Below are positions 1 through 5,971 of a DNA stretch of 15,988 nucleotides, piece after piece (position 1 is the first letter of the stretch; every line of letters starts with the position of its first letter). The notes beneath the pieces were generated by a model that saw nothing but the letters and a program-made list of their open reading frames with translations, was not told where the DNA came from and made no database searches. The position numbers and the translations under genes were made by a program. The stretch is from positions 1 through 15,988 of the forward strand of contig WGFF01000122.1 in assembly GCA_015492355.1 (NCBI GenBank), written 5' to 3'. Source of the stretch: Deltaproteobacteria bacterium. Lineage in GTDB: Bacteria; Desulfobacterota; GWC2-55-46; S146-73.

Positions 1-42
1 GAGCCGGTCTTTTTTGTATCTGGATACGTCATCAGGGTTCAT
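1..42 (-). CDS. N-terminal fragment of a gene running off the left edge
   Basis: An ATG at 40-42 on the minus strand is preceded by a ribosome-binding site (AGGAAG, about six bases upstream). It opens a frame that stays open to the window edge and reads MNPDDVSRYKKDRL. It is the next co-directional gene after the four-helix membrane protein, 62 bases downstream of that gene's stop, so it probably belongs to the same iron-regulated unit. Fourteen residues are too few to identify a family. Because an FMN-binding-domain protein lies two genes upstream, and such genes are often clustered with the flavin transferase ApbE, an ApbE-type protein is a reasonable guess. The short R-Y-K-K-x-R-L stretch would be compatible with the region before the MGT motif of ApbE, but nothing here proves it. 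Confidence 0.5.
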   Translation of the reverse strand, partial: MNPDDVSRYKKDRL

Positions 43-52
43 GTAATTCTTC

Positions 53-72
53 CTGTCTTCTGAGGAAAACAG
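53..72 (-). promoter_or_regulatory. Small stem-loop over the ribosome-binding site of the edge gene
   Basis: On the minus strand CTGTTTTC, loop CTCA, GAAGACAG can form an eight-pair stem with one G-U pair. Its 3' arm runs into the AGGAAG ribosome-binding site of the gene starting at 42. It could dampen translation of that gene relative to its upstream neighbours. There is no T-run, so it is not a terminator. This is a sequence observation only. Confidence 0.3.
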
Positions 73-104
73 CCCCTTCTCTTCGATACGACAAGTTCAC
101 CGGG

Positions 105-587
105 CTATTTTGGACTCAAAAGAGACCAGGCTATAAGAACTATACCTATACCCATGGATGCCTCAAGGACTATAAACGATGTGAGTTTAACCACTGCAAA
201 CGCAGTGCTCACATAGACTATGAGCCATCCTGATAGGGTATCCAGCATGGCACTCAGATAAGTCAGTACCATCAGAACAATCTTCCAGCCTGATGAGATG
301 TACGCAAAAACAAGGAGATGATTCAAAAGGAGTAGCATAAGTGCATAGGCAAAGAGATGGGCATGGGTTATCTCAAGGAGTCCGAGGTAAGAGACAGGGG
401 CTTTGAAGGCTTCCTCGTCTCCAAGATAGTGCTCAACGATGGAATCCAGACTGAATCCCATCTTTGCCTTGAATATGAGGATGTTGGATATCCAGAAGGC
501 GATTATGAACACAAGACCCATCCCCAGACTGAGCCTTGTAAGTCTTTTTGTACTGTCAAGATGGCTTCCGTTGGCGAGAAACCTCAT
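105..587 (-). CDS. Four-helix membrane protein with helix histidines, Fur-type operon
   Basis: This is a 160-residue integral membrane protein that I do not recognise as a named family. Four hydrophobic segments are visible at about residues 16-39, 73-97, 101-126 and 131-156, so it should sit in the inner membrane. Histidines H75, H77 and H90 lie in or at the ends of the second helix, and H53 is in the first loop. A haem- or metal-binding role is conceivable, but the usual cytochrome b spacing is not clearly met. The ATG at 587 has AGGAGA and AAAGGG upstream, and lies only 8 bases after the stop of the FMN-binding protein, so the two are probably translated together. The natural inference is that it anchors or feeds electrons to the exported flavoprotein. 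That is inferred from position alone. Confidence 0.8.
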   Translation of the reverse strand: MRFLANGSHLDSTKRLTRLSLGMGLVFIIAFWISNILIFKAKMGFSLDSIVEHYLGDEEAFKAPVSYLGLLEITHAHLFAYALMLLLLNHLLVFAYISSGWKIVLMVLTYLSAMLDTLSGWLIVYVSTAFAVVKLTSFIVLEASMGIGIVLIAWSLLSPK

Positions 588-595
588 ATCCCTTT

Positions 596-1141
596 CTATC
601 TCCTGTCACTTACTACGGTTTCGAATACAGCGAGCACCTTTCTTACCTCCCTGACGATGGAGTTCACACTCATGGTTGCCCCTGTAACGGTCTGGATACC
701 CCTCTTGGGCCACAGTTCCTTATCAAGGCGCCTCCCTGCAAACTGCTCAAACCAGCGTCTTATGGGAAGGTACTCCTCAGGCTCGTAAAAGGCAACAACC
801 TCCACACTCCTCAGTGTCATATCTGGATTTACAACCACCATGGTAACAGCATACTTCGTTCTTACCACATGGCTTGCAAAACTTATGTAGCCTGTAACCA
901 TCCCATCCTTCATACCCCTATAGTATGTGAATAGTCGGGATCTTATTTCAGCCTTTGCCCTCCTGCTGGCACGCCTTTTTTCCTCCCTGGTAAGATAGAG
1001 TGTTATCTTCTCAACCTGCTCCCCATCCCTAAAAACCCTTGAGATGGCTTCATCCCTTGTGGAATAAACCCCTCCGAGTGAGATACGGTGAAGAAGCAGG
1101 ATGGCTAACGGGGTAATAAGTATGTATACCTTTCTTGACAT
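596..1141 (-). CDS. Exported FMN-binding-domain protein (possible covalent flavoprotein)
   Basis: From the chosen start this is a 181-residue protein with an N-terminal hydrophobic signal or anchor (about residues 4-24). A single FMN-binding domain of the NqrC/RnfG type follows, including the GYISFAS strand region and a C-terminal motif V-T-G-A-T-M-S. The last threonine of T-G-A-T (T156 here) corresponds to the residue to which ApbE attaches FMN by a phosphoester bond in NqrC and RnfG. The acidic residue usual three or four positions before the motif appears to be glutamine here (IQTVTGAT), so covalent attachment is likely but not certain. An in-frame ATG at 1255 would give 219 residues. I prefer 1141 because the signal sequence then starts directly, and the upstream stretch contains a strong hairpin. 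The ribosome-binding site before 1141 is weak. The role is probably periplasmic one-electron transfer with the downstream membrane protein. Confidence 0.85.
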   Translation of the reverse strand: MSRKVYILITPLAILLLHRISLGGVYSTRDEAISRVFRDGEQVEKITLYLTREEKRRASRRAKAEIRSRLFTYYRGMKDGMVTGYISFASHVVRTKYAVTMVVVNPDMTLRSVEVVAFYEPEEYLPIRRWFEQFAGRRLDKELWPKRGIQTVTGATMSVNSIVREVRKVLAVFETVVSDRR

Positions 1142-1169
1142 GGACTGTCTCTGGGTAAAGACCTTTTGA

Positions 1170-1198
1170 GTCTCCCTGCCCACCGCGGGCAGGGAGAC
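1170..1198 (-). promoter_or_regulatory. Perfect 12-bp stem-loop between porin and FMN-binding genes
   Basis: GTCTCCCTGCCC at 1170-1181 is perfectly complementary to GGGCAGGGAGAC at 1187-1198, with a 5-base loop. It is G+C rich and would be very stable in RNA. On the transcribed strand it is followed by CTCAAAAGG rather than a T-run, so it does not look like an intrinsic terminator. It lies in the 142-base gap between the porin stop and the preferred start of the FMN-binding protein, 28 bases before that ATG. Possible roles are protection of the upstream porin mRNA from 3' decay, an RNA processing site, or lowered expression of the downstream genes. Confidence 0.6.
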
Positions 1199-1283
1199 CG
1201 ATACTACCCTCAGATGGGTTTCTCTTCGGTTACAGACGGGGCTACTTAGTGGCATTCAACGTGGCAACACCTTTGGACCAGAA

Positions 1284-2582
1284 TCAGAATATAAATCCTA
1301 TACCCGCATTGAACTGGTCTATCTTGCCATCGTCCATCCCCGTACCCTTGCCAGAGGGCATGGTGGACCCGCTATCCCTCCACTGGTAGTCCATCTTTAC
1401 CACCACGTTTGGATGGGGCTTGAAACTCACCCCAACCGTTGTAACGGTTCTTTGAAGTGTCCTGTCAGGGGTATCGCCATAGAACACATCATCGTTGAGA
1501 TCGTAGTCTTCATAACGAACAAAGGGTGAAAGGGCGATACCTTCTGACAGTGGCAGTATGCTCAGCACATCGCAGGCTGATTCCACATACCAGCCCCTTA
1601 CCTTCTTTCCTATGCCAGTGGAGTTGAACCACTCGTTACCGTCTATACTGCCCTGTGTGTACAGCCCCCTTACCTCCAAAGCCTTTATGCGTGCCTCACC
1701 GTGGAGTTCCCATAGCGTGACAGTGCCCTCCCTCGGTTGTGTCATATCGTCCGCATCCTTTCCCTTGCCACTACCTGCAAGCCCCTGATAGTACGTACCA
1801 CCGATGGTAACACCTGGAAGAGGTGAATAGTTGAGATTAACAAGCCATGCCCCCACATCGGCATTCACCTTAGCGGCCTTCTGTCTGCCTCCCCTTATCC
1901 AGCTCGATTTCTTAAAAAGGTCCCCACGTAAGCCATTGACAAAGGCGGTCTTGTACGACAGTTCCCCAACACTACCATAGATCATAACTCCCACCTCACT
2001 CCATGTGGTAGGTATTATGTTCGTCTCCACATCAGGACGGAACACACCGTAGTAGACGGTAGGTTCATGGTATTCGTTTATAAATCCTACTGGCATGAGC
2101 ATGTATCCAGCCCTGATGTTGAAAAGGCTATTCAGCATGAAGTCGAGATACATGAATTCAACCGTTGTTTCTGCCTTTCTGTTCTCCACATTACCTATAC
2201 CTGCATGTTCGAACTCGAGCTCTGTGTTCATGACTATCCTGTCGCTGAACTTGTAGCCCGTATAGAGTATGAAACGGTAGATATCAGCCATATCCTTCTT
2301 TGAATCATGCTGATAGTTTGCATATGCAAGTTCACCGTAGCCACCTATTGATAGCCCCCGTTCGATTCCATATACCTTCGATGCTGCTGGACCGAGCCCT
2401 GTGTACGACGCATACTCTGGCTCTGCCACTGCACCGAGCCTGAGGTTTTCCACCTCCTCTGTAAGTACCTCTATCTGTCTTTTTATCTCGGTAAGTTCAT
2501 CCTCCCTCTCTTCGCCCATAACCTGTGATACGCTGAAGAGAAAGAGTCCTGCAAAGACCAGAGCCATTCTCATTGTCTTCAT
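1284..2582 (-). CDS. Porin-like outer-membrane beta-barrel protein
   Basis: This is a 432-residue secreted beta-barrel. It has a signal peptide at about residues 1-23 with likely cleavage after V-M-G, and a short heptad-like coiled coil at about 26-48 (ELTEIKRQIEVLTEEVENL). A long series of amphipathic strands follows, beginning at about 77 with LSIGGYGELAYANY, and the protein ends in phenylalanine (GIGFIF), the usual BAM recognition signal. The block at about 100-200, with YRFILYTGY, LEFEHA, MPVGFINEYHEPTVYYGV and ETNIIPTTWSEVGV, is typical of a porin family seen in many Gram-negatives, distantly like phosphate-selective or LbtU-type porins. There is no plug domain or TonB box, so it is not a classical TonB receptor. 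ATG at 2582 has a strong AAAGGAGG site. It is second in a Fur-box-headed operon, suggesting transport of iron or a metal-linked solute. Confidence 0.88.
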   Translation of the reverse strand: MKTMRMALVFAGLFLFSVSQVMGEEREDELTEIKRQIEVLTEEVENLRLGAVAEPEYASYTGLGPAASKVYGIERGLSIGGYGELAYANYQHDSKKDMADIYRFILYTGYKFSDRIVMNTELEFEHAGIGNVENRKAETTVEFMYLDFMLNSLFNIRAGYMLMPVGFINEYHEPTVYYGVFRPDVETNIIPTTWSEVGVMIYGSVGELSYKTAFVNGLRGDLFKKSSWIRGGRQKAAKVNADVGAWLVNLNYSPLPGVTIGGTYYQGLAGSGKGKDADDMTQPREGTVTLWELHGEARIKALEVRGLYTQGSIDGNEWFNSTGIGKKVRGWYVESACDVLSILPLSEGIALSPFVRYEDYDLNDDVFYGDTPDRTLQRTVTTVGVSFKPHPNVVVKMDYQWRDSGSTMPSGKGTGMDDGKIDQFNAGIGFIF

Positions 2583-2672
2583 GATTCTCTACCTCCTTTG
2601 TTTTTTTACCTGTGTGACTCTGGACTCACGTGGTCTCTGGCCTTTATAAAGAACGAAACCATAAATCCTCTG

Positions 2673-2852
2673 CTAAGGGGTGTTCTTGCGAACATAGAGC
2701 GGAACTACGATGAGGCGCTTGCATCTCCTGCACTTGAGCTCAACACCCTTTGCCACTATCCTTGCAACAAGACTTCCACACTCGCACCTCAATTCATCAC
2801 ATCCGCACCAGAACTTCTGCTTTATACCCGTCATCATCTTGGTCTGTGCCAT
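2673..2852 (-). CDS. Com-like small zinc-ribbon protein, first gene of Fur-type operon
   Basis: This is a 59-residue protein. Its core, ELRCECGSLVARIV then VELKCRRCKRLIVV, resembles the Com zinc finger of phage Mu and related prophages: a first Cys pair, a GVELK-type beta turn, then C-x2-C followed by K-R-L-I. Cysteines fall at 16, 18, 23, 25, 41 and 44. C41-x2-C44 is canonical. The first pair is C23-x-C25, so the extra pair C16/C18 may help bind metal. Mu Com activates translation of mom mRNA, but no mom gene or other Mu gene is visible here. The frame can be extended to an ATG at 2912, which lies inside the promoter. The ATG at 2852 has a GGGGGAGGTGG site and gives a sensible 5' leader, so I chose it. 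A cytoplasmic nucleic-acid-binding or metal-sensing role is inferred. Confidence 0.75.
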   Translation of the reverse strand: MAQTKMMTGIKQKFWCGCDELRCECGSLVARIVAKGVELKCRRCKRLIVVPLYVRKNTP

Positions 2853-2891
2853 CGGTGGTAACCACCTCCCCCCTGTGGAATGTTTAGTTTT

Positions 2892-2910
2892 GATAATGAA
2901 TATCATTTTC
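2892..2910. promoter_or_regulatory. Fur-box-like operator
   Basis: The plus-strand sequence GATAATGAATATCATTTTC matches the classical 19-base Fur consensus GATAATGATAATCATTATC at 16 of 19 positions (by hand alignment). It covers the spacer and probable -10 of the promoter whose -35 is at 2920-2925. A repressor bound here would block RNA polymerase. The genes downstream on the minus strand are the Com-like protein, the porin, the FMN-binding protein and the membrane protein. Iron repression is the natural reading. Another Fur-family regulator such as Zur or PerR cannot be excluded from sequence alone. Confidence 0.8.
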
Positions 2911-2925
2911 ATTTAATCCTGTCAA
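2897..2925 (-). promoter_or_regulatory. Sigma-70-type promoter for the iron/flavin operon
   Basis: On the minus strand there is a perfect -35 hexamer TTGACA (2920-2925), a 17-base spacer and a modest -10 TATTCA (2897-2902). Transcription would start near 2890, leaving about 38 bases of leader with the ribosome-binding site before the ATG at 2852. The Fur-like box overlaps the -10 and spacer, a repressor-type layout. A/T tracts just upstream (2926-2934 and 2948-2955) may act as an UP-like element. Confidence 0.7.
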
Positions 2926-3133
2926 GATTTTTTTGCCTCGTAGCGGGAAAAAATCCGTTCTCATCTTTATGGGAACCCCGCCCTGGGGTGGGGGATGAAT
3001 GGTGCAGGTCCTGTAAAAAGGTGTGTAGATCTACCCATTTGAGACTTTTGTGTTTGCGTGTCTTACCGCTTACTTTCCACAAGGATAGGGTCCTGGGGAT
3101 CTCTGGTCTAAGCCCTCCAGAGGTTTTACACTA
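2926..3133. other. Intergenic region between YfhO gene and Fur-type promoter
   Basis: This is about 208 bases with no convincing gene. It contains an A/T inverted repeat (GATTTTTTT at 2926-2934 and AAAAAATC at 2948-2955) directly upstream of the -35, and a G/C-rich imperfect stem near 2975-2992. A short inverted repeat CTCTGG/CCAGAG lies at 3101-3122, just after the YfhO stop. None of the stems is followed by a good T-run on the minus strand, so a clear intrinsic terminator for the large upstream operon is not visible. Read-through or Rho-dependent termination is possible. Confidence 0.5.
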
Positions 3134-5863
3134 TCAGGATACCTTCCTGAACAGGGCAAGGCTTGTACATATCAGGAGTGCAAATACCGAGACAAGAAGA
3201 CCTAAATAGAAACTCAAAGGCGAGTAGGTGAATACAACCTCGTTTTTACCCTCCCTTACAAATACCCCTCTTACAATACCGTTTACCCTAAAAATCCTTC
3301 TCTCTTTACCGTTTACAAAGACCCTCCATCCAGGATAGAACACATCACCGAGGACAAGCAGACCGTCTTTACTGGTCTCAACCCTTACAATCACCCTGTT
3401 GGGACCACTATCCTCTATATCCAGGGTATATTGTCCCTCCCCTGTCTTAAAAGGTAGGTCTGTTTGATACCTATCCATCTCTATCACAGCCTCTCTTTCT
3501 GGATCCGATATCTCTGTAAAGAATATCCTCTGAGCCTCCAGTGGTGAACCAGCGAGCCTGATCCCATACACCACAAACGCCCTCTCCAGGGCAGAGGTAT
3601 TCTCATATATCTTGACCTCTCCATCGTATACAAGCTTGAAAGATGAGCCCCCAATGTTAGCCCACACAGGCTCACTCGATACCGGGACCACCACATACCT
3701 CACACCAAGAAGTGAATAGGCCCTGAGATTCTGCATGATCTCTCTATCCACCTCAGTGCGAATGGTGGTATATTCTATCCTTCCTCTGGCTCGGTCTATA
3801 CTGACAAAACACCTCTCTGGTCTGCCTGTAAACCAAAGTGACGCTGTGGGCTCTTCTTCCTGTGCAAGACTCTGGAGCCTGGACCTTCTGAACTCATGAT
3901 AGGTAGATATGGTAAGAGCATTTACGTATCTTACATCCATGATACCCATTGAACCTGAAAGGTTCGGAAAGAGTACACCATCCGTAGCCATGACCCTGTA
4001 GCCACTGGCTCTGGTCTTGAGAAATCCCAGATAAGGGGCTGGCTCGAATGGATTGTATCTTTCTGGCATGCCATTGGGAGACCTCACGTCAAGGAAAAGA
4101 AAGGCAACAAGAAAGAAGAGTACCCCCCAAAACCCCATGCCCCACCTCTCCCTGAGAAAGAGAAAGACCGTTATAAGCCCTATGGAGAATGGAAACCATT
4201 TGAGATAAAGCCACACATAGTCATAGCCCCTGGGGATGTTCCACCACAGCTCAACCACAGCCAGCACCACCATGCCCCATTCTCCACGACGGTACTTCAT
4301 ACAGTAAAGTATCATAACAAAACCAAGGATCATGACGAGTAACGTTACAACCGAACCTGACAGAATGGATGGCACCACGTAATCGACAACATTCTGGGAG
4401 AAGTGTCTGTAACGTCCTGATGTAAGAACAAGGACTGGTATGAAGGAAAATAATGTGTAGAACCCACAGAGAAAGAGAAATGCCATTGTACCCACCATGT
4501 ATGGTCTTGCATCGAAGTACCCGCCAAAGTAGTCAGTAAAAGAAGAAGCGGCTTTGTCATCCCCTTTAGTCGTAAGGGTCTGGAGACCTATTGCGCCTGC
4601 CACAGAGAAAGAAAATGTCCAGATAGGTCCAGCCCATCTGAGGCTCCAGACCTGATCAAAAAGGGGAATACTGCCTATCCAGATAAATGGTCTTATTCCA
4701 AGGTTTTTGAGGATTATGACCACACCTGATGAGACAAAGAAAAGAAAAATGGCTCTCCACCTGTGATTACGCCTTCTGAGTACAGAGAACAGACCGGTAA
4801 AGATCAAAAGCATACAGAGTGCACCGGTATATCCCCCGAGAAGGTCCCATACGCCATTGATGGGTAAAAAACGGTAGTACATCCCCCTGTACTCAACGAG
4901 TTCGCACAGCCCTTTTACCATTTCAGGATTGGAAGGTATTTCGGTTGCGGATGGTGTGAGTATGGCAAAGATGGTCCTCCAGTTGAGAAGATACTGCACC
5001 CCCATTGGACCACCTGGTGGATGTATGTGATGGGAATGGTACACAAGCTCCGCAAAGGGAATGAGAAGGGGTGCTGAGATGGCAATACCGAGGACAGAAG
5101 AGATGATGAATGCCAAGGATGGGGACAGAATACCACGTAATCCATGGATATGAATGGTTCGGAACAAAAAGTAGAAAAACGAAATGGTACCTGCGTAGAG
5201 TGTAATCTCTGGCTGACCCGCAAGGAGAAGGAGTGAGAAGGCAACGGAACAGAAGGCAACGTATCCTGGTCTCCATCCTGACCGTGCAATGTACTCCACC
5301 CCGAGCATGACTATCGGCAAAACCATGGCTGTGTTCGTAAACTGCTCCAGGTTTATAAACCATACGAACGTGCCAGAGAACATGTAGAAGATGCCACCTA
5401 TGAAGGAGGCATTGAAATCGAGACCGATTCTCCTCAGGAAGAGAAAGGTAAAGAAACCGGTTAAAAGGAGTCTACCGAGGATAAAAAAATCCCACAGTGC
5501 GACAGGACTTATGTTCTCTACTATCTGGTAGGGAAAGAACACCCTTGTTGAGTACTGGGCAGCAAGGGGTGTACCACCTGCCTGATAGGGGTTCCACAGG
5601 GGGAGACTACCGGATCTATAGATATCACCTACAAGTTTGTTTACAGGCAGTTCATAATAGGCAGGCGTTGCAAGGTCAACGTTGAAGGTATTGACAGGTT
5701 TTCTGTAATCGTATCCGTATGCACCATCCTCAACCATCCCATTGGGCTGGTAGAGAAGGGGAAGAAGGGACTTTCCTGTAAATACCACAGGTGCATAGAG
5801 TAGAAGTGTACACAGGAGATAAAGAAGGAATGCCTTTAGATTGTGGGAATCCCTGATATTCAA
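3134..5863 (-). CDS. YfhO-family polytopic membrane protein (GT-C-like)
   Basis: This 909-residue protein has an N-terminal membrane segment (about 9-28), an extracytoplasmic loop with the family-typical block LPLWNPYQAGGTPLAA (about 87-102), and a dozen or so further hydrophobic segments to about residue 590. A soluble region follows at about 600-880, then a last helix at about 882-904. The block PGWRVFVNGKERRI, then VRGVFVREGKNEVVFTYSP near the end is characteristic of YfhO proteins. In Gram-positive bacteria YfhO-type proteins have been linked to glycosylation of cell-envelope polymers, and they share a GT-C glycosyltransferase-like architecture. A lipid-linked-sugar glycosyltransferase role is therefore plausible here, with unknown substrate. 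The start is a TTG: an in-frame TAA lies three codons upstream and no ATG or GTG occurs nearby. The ribosome-binding site (AAAGAG) is weak. Confidence 0.85.
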   Translation of the reverse strand: MNIRDSHNLKAFLLYLLCTLLLYAPVVFTGKSLLPLLYQPNGMVEDGAYGYDYRKPVNTFNVDLATPAYYELPVNKLVGDIYRSGSLPLWNPYQAGGTPLAAQYSTRVFFPYQIVENISPVALWDFFILGRLLLTGFFTFLFLRRIGLDFNASFIGGIFYMFSGTFVWFINLEQFTNTAMVLPIVMLGVEYIARSGWRPGYVAFCSVAFSLLLLAGQPEITLYAGTISFFYFLFRTIHIHGLRGILSPSLAFIISSVLGIAISAPLLIPFAELVYHSHHIHPPGGPMGVQYLLNWRTIFAILTPSATEIPSNPEMVKGLCELVEYRGMYYRFLPINGVWDLLGGYTGALCMLLIFTGLFSVLRRRNHRWRAIFLFFVSSGVVIILKNLGIRPFIWIGSIPLFDQVWSLRWAGPIWTFSFSVAGAIGLQTLTTKGDDKAASSFTDYFGGYFDARPYMVGTMAFLFLCGFYTLFSFIPVLVLTSGRYRHFSQNVVDYVVPSILSGSVVTLLVMILGFVMILYCMKYRRGEWGMVVLAVVELWWNIPRGYDYVWLYLKWFPFSIGLITVFLFLRERWGMGFWGVLFFLVAFLFLDVRSPNGMPERYNPFEPAPYLGFLKTRASGYRVMATDGVLFPNLSGSMGIMDVRYVNALTISTYHEFRRSRLQSLAQEEEPTASLWFTGRPERCFVSIDRARGRIEYTTIRTEVDREIMQNLRAYSLLGVRYVVVPVSSEPVWANIGGSSFKLVYDGEVKIYENTSALERAFVVYGIRLAGSPLEAQRIFFTEISDPEREAVIEMDRYQTDLPFKTGEGQYTLDIEDSGPNRVIVRVETSKDGLLVLGDVFYPGWRVFVNGKERRIFRVNGIVRGVFVREGKNEVVFTYSPLSFYLGLLVSVFALLICTSLALFRKVS

Positions 5864-5971
5864 GACCGCTCTTTAAAGGGGTAGTGCCACCCTGTATCTT
5901 TACAAGACCTGCCCCAGCCCACAGTGAAGGGCATTCTGGCAGACCTCGCAGGTAAGGGCAAAAGGTTTCTT

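Noticed and set aside
357..788. Plus-strand open frame across the FMN-binding and membrane protein genes
   Set aside because: It spans two real minus-strand genes with good ribosome-binding sites and motifs, and its own translation shows no domain.
1142..1255. N-terminal extension of the FMN-binding protein to the ATG at 1255
   Set aside because: It would place 38 polar residues before the signal sequence and a very stable hairpin within the coding region. The start at 1141 puts the signal peptide first.
1142..1283. Possible FMN riboswitch ahead of the FMN-binding gene
   Set aside because: The conserved RFN-element blocks are not present. The only strong structure is a simple 12-bp hairpin.
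2673..2852. Evidence of a Mu-like prophage from the Com-like gene
   Set aside because: No other phage gene, integration boundary or direct repeat is visible, and the flanks are chromosomal genes.
2853..2912. N-terminal extension of the Com-like protein to the ATG at 2912
   Set aside because: That ATG lies inside the promoter spacer and Fur-like box, and the mRNA would start downstream of it. The ATG at 2852 has a strong ribosome-binding site.
2973..2994. G-rich stretch as a G-quadruplex or terminator
   Set aside because: Only two or three short G runs are present, and the imperfect stem is not followed by a T-run on either strand.
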